Assembly (NCBI GenBank): GCA_000992445.2
Contig: LBUF02000021.1
Span: forward strand, 1-36,733
DNA from: Parcubacteria group bacterium GW2011_GWA2_38_13b
GTDB lineage: Bacteria; Patescibacteriota; Minisyncoccia; GWA2-38-13b
Direction: 5' to 3'
Length of the DNA stretch: 36,733 bases
Made by a program: the position numbers and the translations under genes
The notes under the pieces: model-generated
What the model saw: the letters and a program-made list of their open reading frames with translations, nothing else
Told to the model about the DNA's origin: nothing
The model's database searches: none
Shown here: piece after piece, positions 8,432 through 15,350 of the stretch
How positions within the stretch are numbered: position 1 is the stretch's first letter
Layout: each line of letters opens with the position of its first letter

Positions 8432-10183
8432 TCAAAATCTTACATTCGCTCCGATTATGTAAAAATCTCTCTCTGATTTATTAATAACGGAAACTGCGTC
8501 CCATTTCCGGCCCGAAACCGAAAATACCTCGGCGGACATATTAAGCCAATGTTTGGTTTTATCTCCGTTAATTTCGTAAACCCTCTCATCTCCCATTGCC
8601 CGCACCAAAAAACTTTCTTCATAGTCCGCTAAAATCATTGGATCAACTTCGGTTATGCTTTCCCATGAAAGATGTCCATAAAAATCAAAAATTTTCCCGT
8701 CTAAAATATGCCGCTTATATTTATCGTTAATTATGTAAACCTTATAATCCCCTTTCGCACGAACCAATGAACCGTCCGGCAAATCCAATTTTACGAAATT
8801 CGTTTTATTTTCAACTAATTCTTCCTGCGGAACATCCGAATTATCAATCACATTAACGGTTAAAGTAAAACTCTTAGCGTCATCGCTGGCCAAAACCGTT
8901 TCCGCATCAATGGAATGGCTCGCCGGAATAACTAAAACATTTTTAATCTTATCGCCGAAATCTTTTATATAACTCATTCCGGAGTCATTGGTCAGTTTCA
9001 TATATTCCAAAGAAGTTTCTCCGTTGCTTGTTTCCGCGATATAAGGAATTTTAAAATCTCCGCTGACATTTTGACCTTCAAAATTAAGCCGCAATGTTTT
9101 GTCGGAAAAATTTTCTCCGGAAAATTTATACCAGCGAGCCGACCAATCCTGAATTTTCCCGCCAATAGATATGGATGTTAAGGCATTAAAAATATCGTAT
9201 TTCGCCGTCGGTTCAATTTTAATGCCCGTAAGATTGCTATTTTTATAACAATAATTACCGTCCTCCAATAAACAATTATTAAATATATTCGCGATTGTCC
9301 AATCGGAAAAAATTCCGGAAAAATCTTTACCAAAACCATTATCTACCAACGCCTGATTTACGCTAGCGATGCCTATCTTGGAATTTTTAATCATTGACGA
9401 AAAAATATTACCGCTATAATGATCCGCCAAATATTGAGCGAAGAAATTTGCAACACCATAATCCTCGGAAATATTTTTCCATTCAGTCAACGGATCGCCG
9501 GGGGTAGCCAAAAAATGTTTTTCGCGGTAGCTGATATTACTCCCATCGTAAACATCGTCGTAGCCGACAATAGTCGGAGCATATTCCGATCTCATTTCAT
9601 TTAGCCATACTTCGTCGTCAATGTTAAGCACTTTATTCTTTTGATTAAAATTAATGAGATGCTGAAATTCGTGAGCAACCAACGCTTTGGCGCGATTATT
9701 AACCGCGTGTTTCGCGTTAAAATAAATCATTTCCCGTTCATTGCTATCGGCCATTTCGCTAACCAAAAATTCATCGTTTGTTCTGAAATATCCGCCGGCA
9801 TCGTCGGCCATCGGCGTAAAAAGAAATGTAATCCGCGAATTATTATCAATACCGGGGTTCCATTCGGATCCGTAAAATTCCGTAAGTTTTGGATATATTA
9901 CATTATCAAATTCGTCAGCCAGCAAATTTTGCGCGTTCAAAAAATTATTCTGCTGAACGGAACCCAAAGAATTAAAATAGTTATCTTCAACGTAGAAATA
10001 CGCGCGCTGGCCGATTTTCCGCAAAGTCGCTTGAACCTGATTTCTGCCGCTTGAATCGTATTTTTGATCCACGACAAAAAAAACGGATTCGCCCAAATTA
10101 CCGTTTACGGCCGCCCGCGCGTTTTGGAAAAAAATCAATCCGCTAAAAACAAAAATTACAATAAAGATAATTTTTCTTTTCAT
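8432..10183 (-). CDS. Secreted HExxH metallopeptidase with C-terminal surface repeats
   Basis: The 583-aa protein begins with a signal peptide (MKRKIIFIVIFVFSGLIFF, then NARA). The zinc-peptidase motif HEFQH is at residues 171-175, followed by EVWLNEMRSEYAP, whose Glu near 196 is a likely third ligand. The arrangement resembles M30 (hyicolysin)-like peptidases. The C-terminal 130 residues hold two copies of a repeat with the pattern SLVRAKGDYKVYIINDKYKR and FLVRAMGDERVYEINGDKTK, a unit often found at the ends of CPR extracellular proteins. It is probably exported and acts on outside protein, as nutrient scavenging or surface processing; that role is inferred. It heads the murB transcript, and its mRNA leader contains two strong secondary structures. 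Confidence 0.8.
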   Translation of the reverse strand: MKRKIIFIVIFVFSGLIFFQNARAAVNGNLGESVFFVVDQKYDSSGRNQVQATLRKIGQRAYFYVEDNYFNSLGSVQQNNFLNAQNLLADEFDNVIYPKLTEFYGSEWNPGIDNNSRITFLFTPMADDAGGYFRTNDEFLVSEMADSNEREMIYFNAKHAVNNRAKALVAHEFQHLINFNQKNKVLNIDDEVWLNEMRSEYAPTIVGYDDVYDGSNISYREKHFLATPGDPLTEWKNISEDYGVANFFAQYLADHYSGNIFSSMIKNSKIGIASVNQALVDNGFGKDFSGIFSDWTIANIFNNCLLEDGNYCYKNSNLTGIKIEPTAKYDIFNALTSISIGGKIQDWSARWYKFSGENFSDKTLRLNFEGQNVSGDFKIPYIAETSNGETSLEYMKLTNDSGMSYIKDFGDKIKNVLVIPASHSIDAETVLASDDAKSFTLTVNVIDNSDVPQEELVENKTNFVKLDLPDGSLVRAKGDYKVYIINDKYKRHILDGKIFDFYGHLSWESITEVDPMILADYEESFLVRAMGDERVYEINGDKTKHWLNMSAEVFSVSGRKWDAVSVINKSERDFYIIGANVRF

Positions 10184-10200
10184 GGTTAAATATTAACATA

Positions 10201-10228
10201 AAACCGCCAATCTTCAAATTGACGGTTT
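10201..10228 (-). promoter_or_regulatory. Stem-loop just upstream of the metallopeptidase start
   Basis: AAACCGCCAAT and ATTGACGGTTT form an 11-bp stem with one G-T pair and a 6-nt loop. On the minus strand it is followed by TTAT rather than a full U tract, 17 nt before the ATG. It could be an attenuator or a translation-affecting hairpin. Confidence 0.5.
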
Positions 10229-10240
10229 AATACAATATAA

Positions 10241-10293
10241 GTCCGGGGAGTAACTCCAATACAATGTATTTAAGTGAGTGCTAACCCCCGGAC
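10241..10293. promoter_or_regulatory. Multi-branched RNA structure candidate
   Basis: An 8-bp closing stem GTCCGGGG/CCCCGGAC encloses two smaller inverted repeats, GAGTAACTC and AATACAATGTATT (10258-10270). On the minus strand it would sit at the 5' end of the metallopeptidase mRNA. On the plus strand it is followed by ATTTTTAT and could act as a terminator. The strand is not certain. Confidence 0.45.
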
Positions 10294-10296
10294 ATT

Positions 10297-10326
10297 TTTA
10301 TAATATCATATCAAAATTTAATGTAA
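10297..10326 (-). promoter_or_regulatory. Possible promoter for the metallopeptidase-murB transcript
   Basis: On the minus strand TTACAT (10321-10326) and TATAAA (10297-10302) are 18 nt apart. Transcription would begin near 10290, right at the structured element. The match is weak. No gene is seen in 10330-10480. Confidence 0.35.
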
Positions 10327-10480
10327 AGAAATAAAAAAAAGAAAATATACGAAAAAATGCGCAAACACAACCATATTTTTTATAAATTATCGTTATATAT
10401 TTGATTTCTAATTTCCCGCCATTAAATTTTATGCCAAATTTAATATAATTCAATGTGGCTATTGGTAATCGCCGTCGTCC

Positions 10481-10514
10481 GTCAACCTTTTGGGCATATG
10501 CCCAAAAGGTTGAC
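10481..10514. repeat. 34-bp perfect palindrome downstream of the PaaX/Cas2-like gene
   Basis: The half-site GTCAACCTTTTGGGCAT is followed exactly by its reverse complement. A related palindrome with the same GGGCATATGC centre and GTCAA/TTGAC ends lies upstream of the gene at 11151-11186, so the gene is bracketed by the pair. No poly-T follows, so it is not an ordinary terminator. Confidence 0.85.
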
Positions 10515-10542
10515 GTTAATAACACAACGACACTAAAAAATT

Positions 10543-11085
10543 TTAAATTTCTATCTCTCTAACAAACAATAGCCTAACATAATCTTCAAAGTCAAAATGT
10601 TTTATTAATAATTTAGTTTCTTCTAAAACATTATAAGGAGACACCATAATACTTTTCTGCAACATCTGATACCCTAATTCCCTTAAACATTCTCTGAAAC
10701 TATTTCGTTTCTTATTTTTATCGCTGGGAATATCATACATTACCATCTGCCATCTTCCGTCTTTACGCTTTTCCAGCTCCATAGATCTTCTCTCTGTCTT
10801 CTTAACTGCGTTTAATAATTTTTTTTGGCCCTTCAGCGTAATCAAAATACCTTCCTTGCCCTTAAATGCTTTTATTTTTATCCATCCTTTCTTTTTCAAA
10901 TAATAAATGATTTTTCTAAACCTTTCCCTGTCTTGTTTTCTTTCATATTCTTTTTTCAATTGAATATATTCCGGATAAATCAATTCACTCCAAGAAGTTG
11001 GAAGAAAACGAATCTTTACCGGCTTATCGGGATTAATTAAATTGTATAAATCCCAGAGGAATTTTTCCGTAAATGGTAATTTCAT
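10543..11085 (-). CDS. PaaX-like regulator: winged helix plus Cas2-like domain
   Basis: The 180-aa protein has an N-terminal basic part (residues 30-100: RKIIYYLKKKGWIKIKAFKG, then GILITLKGQKKLL) that fits a winged helix. The C-terminal half has the Cas2-type ferredoxin-like pattern: GRWQMVMYDIPSDKNKKRN with strand 1 and YDIP, LRELGYQMLQKSIMVSPYNV, then DYVRLLFVREIEI. PaaX repressors and a group of CPR proteins labelled Cas2 share this layout. No CRISPR repeats or cas genes occur in the window, so I favour a transcription regulator. A promoter directly upstream overlaps a palindrome at 11151-11186, and another palindrome lies 28 nt after the stop. Autoregulation by binding those sites is inferred. 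Confidence 0.75.
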   Translation of the reverse strand: MKLPFTEKFLWDLYNLINPDKPVKIRFLPTSWSELIYPEYIQLKKEYERKQDRERFRKIIYYLKKKGWIKIKAFKGKEGILITLKGQKKLLNAVKKTERRSMELEKRKDGRWQMVMYDIPSDKNKKRNSFRECLRELGYQMLQKSIMVSPYNVLEETKLLIKHFDFEDYVRLLFVREIEI

Positions 11086-11127
11086 AATATTTAAGGTTGT
11101 GAAAAGATTAAATATAAGAACAAGTAA

Positions 11128-11156
11128 ATTGTAGAAAAATTTTAATCATTCGTCAA
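11128..11156 (-). promoter_or_regulatory. Promoter of the PaaX/Cas2-like gene
   Basis: On the minus strand TTGACG (11151-11156) and TACAAT (11128-11133) are separated by 17 nt. The -35 box is the end of the upstream palindrome, so a protein bound to the palindrome would block polymerase. The predicted leader is about 36 nt. Confidence 0.65.
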
Positions 11157-11186
11157 TGTTTCGGGCATATGCTCAAAACATTGACG
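11151..11186. repeat. 36-bp imperfect palindrome upstream of the PaaX/Cas2-like gene
   Basis: The arms CGTCAATGTTT and AAACATTGACG surround the centre GGGCATATGCTC, with mismatches only next to the centre. Its centre and ends match the palindrome at 10481-10514, but the bases between differ. It overlaps the -35 box of the gene. Confidence 0.8.
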
Positions 11187-11261
11187 CGGTTCGCGATTAA
11201 TGACTGACTAACGAGTAGGGAGGATAAGGGACGCGAAAACAAAAACCGGAAAATAGAAACT

Positions 11262-11296
11262 AAAGCAAAAAGCCCCTGGATAACCAAAGGGCCTTT
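11262..11296 (-). terminator. Intrinsic terminator
   Basis: AAAGGCCCT and AGGGGCTTT pair with one mismatch around an 11-nt loop on the minus strand, then TTGCTTTA continues the T-rich tail. It ends the MscS-like transcript and the candidate small RNA. Confidence 0.7.
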
Positions 11297-11336
11297 CGCC
11301 TACATCATATAGAATCTCCAGAAAGGAGACACTCAC
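11262..11336 (-). ncRNA. Candidate small RNA between the MscS-like and PaaX/Cas2-like genes
   Basis: A good minus-strand promoter (11343-11372) lies directly after the MscS-like gene, and an intrinsic terminator (11262-11296) follows about 40 nt later. The intervening RNA of about 75 nt would contain a small hairpin (TCTCC-tttct-GGAGA) and the terminator stem. No start codon with a worthwhile open frame is present. It may instead be only the 3' end of the upstream mRNA. Confidence 0.4.
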
Positions 11337-11342
11337 TTTATT

Positions 11343-11372
11343 ATATTATCATACCGACACAATGTATGTCAA
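11343..11372 (-). promoter_or_regulatory. Promoter downstream of the MscS-like gene
   Basis: On the minus strand TTGACA (11367-11372) and TAATAT (11343-11348) are 18 nt apart. A TATAAT overlaps at 11340-11345. It begins 6 nt after the stop codon at 11379, and its only product before the terminator would be a short RNA. Confidence 0.55.
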
Positions 11373-11378
11373 TAGCGA

Positions 11379-12059
11379 TTATTTTTTAATACTCCTTTTC
11401 AATAAACCGATTAATTCCTGCGCATATTCTTTGCCCCCCAAACCGAAAGCGATGCCTCCGCCTATCGCGACCATTGCCACAAAACCCGTGAATAAAGTGC
11501 CAATGAGATTAGGCGCTACGTCCAATCGCGTTAAAGCGGCAAAAATGGCAAAAACGAAAATTGACCACTTGGTTACCGTCGCCAAGAACAACGCGTGCGA
11601 AAAATCGCTTGCCAGAATCGCGGCTTGAACCACCTTCTCCAAAAAAGTCGCGACAATCAAAGCGGCCAATAATATAAATACTGCTATTATGACTTTAGGA
11701 ATATACGTCAAAACATCCCTTAGAAACAGCGACACTTCGTCTAATCCCAAAATTTTCGTAGCCGCCAAAAGAAAAGCGACGACCAAAAACCACTTCACGA
11801 GTTCGCCGACGAAATAACCAATATCCAATTTTAGTCCGGCCTTTTCCAAAGAAGCGCGAAAACCCATTTTCTCAAGCACTGAATCAAGACGTAAAATATT
11901 AATCAATCTTCTAACCAATTTCGCCAATCCAACGGCGATAATCAAACCGACTAAAAAAATAATTAACGCGCTGATAAAATCCGGAATAAAATTTACGAAA
12001 CCGATCCAAATGGCTTCCAATGAAGAAAAAATTACAGTACCCCAAGTTTGTACAAACAT
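11379..12059 (-). CDS. MscS-like / conserved TM-helix family membrane protein
   Basis: This 226-aa protein has about five hydrophobic helices (for example DFISALIIFLVGLIIAVGLA, KWFLVVAFLLAATKILGL, VIIAVFILLAALIVATF, WSIFVFAIFAALTRL, and a Gly-rich last helix with FVAMVAIGGGIAFGLGGKEYA). The last helix resembles the pore-lining TM3 of MscS, and the pattern fits the CmpX/TM-helix-repeat branch of small-conductance mechanosensitive channels. The cytoplasmic beta domain of true MscS is missing; the protein stops soon after GGKEYAQELIGLL. It is likely an inner-membrane protein for osmotic release or membrane organisation. It stands alone, with its own terminator at 11262-11296. Confidence 0.75.
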   Translation of the reverse strand: MFVQTWGTVIFSSLEAIWIGFVNFIPDFISALIIFLVGLIIAVGLAKLVRRLINILRLDSVLEKMGFRASLEKAGLKLDIGYFVGELVKWFLVVAFLLAATKILGLDEVSLFLRDVLTYIPKVIIAVFILLAALIVATFLEKVVQAAILASDFSHALFLATVTKWSIFVFAIFAALTRLDVAPNLIGTLFTGFVAMVAIGGGIAFGLGGKEYAQELIGLLKRSIKK

Positions 12060-12138
12060 TTATTGATAAAATCCGAATACGCAAACAATATACGAAATAC
12101 GAATAATATTTGCAAATTCCGGATAAGTTTTTTCACCC

Positions 12139-12238
12139 TGCGGGCGATCTCCCGCAAAAAGATAATTATGATATTATTTTATATAATTTTTGACTTCTTG
12201 CCCCGCAATGTCCGCTTTGGACGGACTGCTGTCGGGGT
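12139..12238. repeat. Intergenic hairpins between the LOG-like and MscS-like genes
   Basis: One hairpin is TGCGGG-cgatct-CCCGCA (12139-12156). A second, nested one at 12200-12238 has an outer stem CCCCG/CGGGG and an inner stem GTCCG/CGGAC. No poly-T follows on the minus strand. They look like small REP-type elements in a gene-free 240-bp gap that also contains TACGAAT-type repeats near 12080. Confidence 0.4.
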
Positions 12239-12301
12239 CGACCACCTTGTTCATTATAACAAAATAAACTCAAAGTTCATTACATAAATTGTGGATAACC
12301 A

Positions 12302-13021
12302 TTAAAACTCTTTTCTTTCCGGAGAATTTTTAATCAACTCAAACGCTTCTTCGGCGCTGTCAACAATTGAATAAATACGCAAATTTTCCTTATCAACAAA
12401 ATTAAATTTTCCATACACATCCGTCTTTAACCATTCAAGAAGCGGATCCCAAAATTCTTTGCCAATCAAAATAATCGGCATTTTCACGGATATTTTTTTT
12501 GTCTGGACAAGAGTAATCAACTCGAAAAATTCGTCAAGCGTACCGAAACCGCCCGGAAAAAATACATAAGCCTGCGCCGAATAAGCAAGCATAACTTTTC
12601 GCACAAAAAAATAATGAAAACCCGTATTTTTTCGCACATACGGATTAACCCGTTGTTCATGTGGAAGCTCGATGTTCAACCCTATTGAATCGCCACCGCT
12701 TTCCATGGCGCCACGATTTGCCGCTTCCATTATTCCCGGCCCGCCACCCGTCACTACTCCGAAATCGGCTCTAGACAAAAGCGATGCCAATTTTTCAGCT
12801 TCCTTGTACCAATAATTATTTTTATTTATCTGCGCCGAACCAAAAATCGTCACTGTTTTACGAAAATCCGCTAAAAACTGAAAACCATTTATAAATTCGG
12901 CTAAAATCCTGAATACTCTCCAATGAAAAGATGAACGAAAATCATCTGATTTTTCCTTAGCCATCGGAAGATCTTTGGCCGGCACATTAATATCTTCTTT
13001 TTTTAAATTTTTAGTTGTCAT
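12302..13021 (-). CDS. LOG-family protein (cytokinin riboside 5'-monophosphate phosphoribohydrolase-like)
   Basis: The 239-aa protein has the Rossmann-type LOG/TIGR00730 fold. The signatures GGGPGIMEAANRGAMESGG (near residues 92-110) and PGGFGTLDEFFE (near 158-169) supply the nucleotide-binding and catalytic Arg/Glu residues. Family members split nucleoside 5'-monophosphates into base and ribose 5-phosphate. In bacteria the real substrate is often unclear, so a role in nucleotide salvage or clean-up is inferred. Its promoter (TTGGCG, 18 nt, TATGAT) ends about 7 nt before the ATG, which suggests a leaderless mRNA. Confidence 0.85.
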   Translation of the reverse strand: MTTKNLKKEDINVPAKDLPMAKEKSDDFRSSFHWRVFRILAEFINGFQFLADFRKTVTIFGSAQINKNNYWYKEAEKLASLLSRADFGVVTGGGPGIMEAANRGAMESGGDSIGLNIELPHEQRVNPYVRKNTGFHYFFVRKVMLAYSAQAYVFFPGGFGTLDEFFELITLVQTKKISVKMPIILIGKEFWDPLLEWLKTDVYGKFNFVDKENLRIYSIVDSAEEAFELIKNSPERKEF

Positions 13022-13059
13022 ATTTTATATCATATCATAAAAAACAATAACGCGCCAAA

Positions 13060-14430
13060 TCACCTGCCCCGTCCGGCTAAAACTATTCTTATTGTTTTAA
13101 AAATAATTGCCAAATCCAATAAAAAAGATCTGTTTTTTATATAATAAAGATCATACTGCAAACGCGTTTTCATTGTTTCAATACTTGAAGAATATTGCCA
13201 ATTGACTTGCGCCCACCCCGTAAGGCCCGGCTTCACCAAACTCCTTTCTTTATGAAACGGGATTTCCATCTCGAATGCCTCAATCCACGTTTGACGTTCC
13301 GGACGAGGACCGACCAAACTCATTTCTCCCTTGATTATATTCACAAACTGAGGTAATTCATCCAATCGCAATTTTCGCAAAATACTTCCGGTTTTCGTTA
13401 CGCGCCTGTCATTCGCTTGAGCAAACATGGGACCGTTGCGTTCAGCATCGCATATCATTGTTCTGAATTTAAAAAGAGCAAACGGTTGATTGCGCAATCC
13501 CACCCTGCTTTGACGGTAAAAAACTGGTCCGCTACTGTTAATTTTTATTACCAAAGCTATCAACGGCAAAATAACAACAAAAATGATGCCAACAATAATT
13601 CCGGCGGTTAAATCAAATAATCTTTTACCGAAATTATAAAACCCTGAATAGTGAACATTTTCCAAGAACCACACTTTACTCAACGGTTCCAATGGTATTT
13701 TGCCGGTTAAACTTTCATAAAACGAAAAAATATTTACAAATTCTATTTTCTTGAACGACAAAATACTGAAAAGCTCGTCAAGGACGCGCCTGTCATTGGC
13801 CAAATCCGCCGCAATCACAGCTAAATCGATAACCAAATCATTCGCGTTAACTAATTTATGAAAATCTAAAAGCTGTATTACTTTAATAAAATTAAATTCA
13901 CCTCCTTCAATTTTCTCTCCGGAATTGACTGCAAATAAAATTTTATATTCCGGCTGTTCGTTGTTTTTTATCTCCCGAATAATATTTATAACATTATCAT
14001 TCAATCCGATAATTACGGCATTTTTTACCAATCCCCTGCGCCAAATCCAGGAAAATAACAACTTGCGCCATAATACCGCCAACATAAAAAACACGCCGGC
14101 GTCAATCACTAAAAATGTTTTTGGAGAAATTATATCAAAAGACGTTTGAATATAAAAATAAAAAACAGCCGCGCCGAAAGCCGTAACTATCGCCAAAATA
14201 TAATTTTTCAAAAAATCAACGGGTCGAAAACCGTGATTCGTCCCGTAAAAACCGTAAAGACTGAAAATAAAAAACCAAATTACATAAATAACGCTAAAAT
14301 GGAAAATATGCGCCGTCAACGCATGATCGTAAAAAACCGCGCCATACCGAATATAAAGCGCGGCAAATAATGCCAAATAAGCGGCAATCGCATCACCAAA
14401 TAATAAAATTGCAATTCGAAGCTTGATCAT
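13060..14430 (-). CDS. Polyprenyl-phosphate sugar-1-phosphate transferase (WcaJ/WbaP type)
   Basis: This 456-aa membrane enzyme would attach the first sugar-1-phosphate to undecaprenyl phosphate, starting a surface glycan. The N-terminus has four or five membrane helices, then a Rossmann-like region (KNAVIIGLNDNVINIIREI). The C-terminal catalytic domain has the standard order: KRLFDLTAGIIVGIIFV (membrane hairpin), GPVFYRQSRVGLRNQPF, LFKFRTM, LRLDELPQFVNIIKGEMSLVG-PRPE and KPGLTGWAQVNW. The Asp-Glu pair in LDELPQ is the expected catalytic site. With the TPR protein (14474-15169) and the polymerase-like protein (15351-17597) it forms a small surface-polysaccharide locus. Confidence 0.9.
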   Translation of the reverse strand: MIKLRIAILLFGDAIAAYLALFAALYIRYGAVFYDHALTAHIFHFSVIYVIWFFIFSLYGFYGTNHGFRPVDFLKNYILAIVTAFGAAVFYFYIQTSFDIISPKTFLVIDAGVFFMLAVLWRKLLFSWIWRRGLVKNAVIIGLNDNVINIIREIKNNEQPEYKILFAVNSGEKIEGGEFNFIKVIQLLDFHKLVNANDLVIDLAVIAADLANDRRVLDELFSILSFKKIEFVNIFSFYESLTGKIPLEPLSKVWFLENVHYSGFYNFGKRLFDLTAGIIVGIIFVVILPLIALVIKINSSGPVFYRQSRVGLRNQPFALFKFRTMICDAERNGPMFAQANDRRVTKTGSILRKLRLDELPQFVNIIKGEMSLVGPRPERQTWIEAFEMEIPFHKERSLVKPGLTGWAQVNWQYSSSIETMKTRLQYDLYYIKNRSFLLDLAIIFKTIRIVLAGRGR

Positions 14431-14473
14431 CGATAAATTTCACAATGAAAATTATATGCTTGCCGCGCGATCT

Positions 14474-15169
14474 TTAATACCCGCGCAATTTCTTTAATTC
14501 GTTTTTAGCCGCTTCATTTTCCGGCATTACTTTCACCAGCCGCTCGTAATATCCAATCGCCTTTTCTTTATTGCCGGTATCTTGATAATAAGTGGCAAGC
14601 ATAGCCAAAATCTGGGGATCATCCGGATTCTTCTCTAATCCAGACAATAAAATGTCATCGGCCTGGTCTTCTTTTGACTTGTACAAATATCGGTATAAAT
14701 CGTGCAGATCGCGCCACGCTTCAATATTATAAGATTCAACTTCCGTTATTTTTAAATACAATTTTTCGGCTCCGTTGAAATCTTCGCGATCCCTGTAAAT
14801 ATTGGCAAGGTTATTTAAAGCCGGCACGCTTTCCGGGTTTAGACGCAATACTTCTTTATAATATTTTTGGGCCGTTTCTTTGTCGCCCAATGTATCGTGC
14901 AAAAATCCGATAATTTCCAACGCGTCCGTATCGTTGGGATTTTTCGCCAGCAGGTCCTTTGCCGCGGCTATTCTGTCCATAAAAATTTTCCTTTGTTCTT
15001 CCGACCTGTCCCGCATCAATTGGATTAATTGTTCTTCGCTGAATTCCAGCGGTTTCCGGTTAAAAAAATCTTTTATTTTTCCGCCGCCCAAAACGGCAAT
15101 CGCGATAACGACAATCAAAAAAAAGGCGATAACAATCTCCTTGTTCTCTCTGATAAATTTTTTTATCAT
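14474..15169 (-). CDS. Membrane-anchored TPR protein
   Basis: The 231-aa protein has one N-terminal membrane segment (residues 11-28, IVIAFFLIVVIAIAVLGG) and then about four tetratricopeptide repeats (ALEIIGFLHDTLGDKETAQK, ALNNLANIYRDREDFNGAEK, ILAMLATYYQDTGNKEKAIG). The repeats are a protein-binding scaffold and face one side of the membrane. It lies between the sugar transferase and the divergently read polymerase-like gene, whose own C-terminus is also TPR. A partner role in glycan assembly is a guess from context. Confidence 0.8.
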   Translation of the reverse strand: MIKKFIRENKEIVIAFFLIVVIAIAVLGGGKIKDFFNRKPLEFSEEQLIQLMRDRSEEQRKIFMDRIAAAKDLLAKNPNDTDALEIIGFLHDTLGDKETAQKYYKEVLRLNPESVPALNNLANIYRDREDFNGAEKLYLKITEVESYNIEAWRDLHDLYRYLYKSKEDQADDILLSGLEKNPDDPQILAMLATYYQDTGNKEKAIGYYERLVKVMPENEAAKNELKKLRGY

Positions 15170-15315
15170 AAATTAATTTACGAATTGCGAACGATAAAAT
15201 TTCACGCCTTTTTATAAAATATCCGGCGTAAATAAATGTTGCAATTCATATTTTTTATATATCTTAATACTACAATTTTTTGTGCCCGATGGCAATAATT
15301 TGCGCGTATGCCTTG

Positions 15316-15344
15316 TTGTCATTATTGCAAGTTTACCCTACTAT
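15316..15344 (+). promoter_or_regulatory. Promoter of the polymerase-like gene, leaderless geometry
   Basis: TTGTCA (15316-15321) and TACTAT (15339-15344) are 17 nt apart. The ATG at 15351 lies 6 nt after the -10 box, so transcription should start at or next to the start codon. This argues against the longer frame opening at 15282. Confidence 0.6.
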
Positions 15345-15350
15345 AACATT

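Noticed and set aside
8432-8434. UGA read as glycine, as in some CPR groups
   Set aside because: The metallopeptidase ends at TGA directly before murB, and no gene has an in-frame TGA within conserved sequence.
7928-8476. 182-aa plus-strand frame opposite murB
   Set aside because: It is the antisense of a clear, motif-complete murB; its composition follows the Gly/Ala codons of the other strand.
10298-10525. 75-aa minus-strand frame
   Set aside because: It runs across the palindrome and the leader promoter region, is low in complexity and has no ribosome binding site.
10481-11186. CRISPR system suggested by a Cas2-like protein
   Set aside because: No repeat-spacer array, no cas1 or effector gene in the window; the N-terminal winged helix and flanking palindromes fit a PaaX-like regulator better.
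15282-15350. Longer N-terminus for the polymerase-like protein
   Set aside because: These codons contain the TTGTCA/TACTAT promoter, and the ATG at 15351 lies at the expected transcription start.
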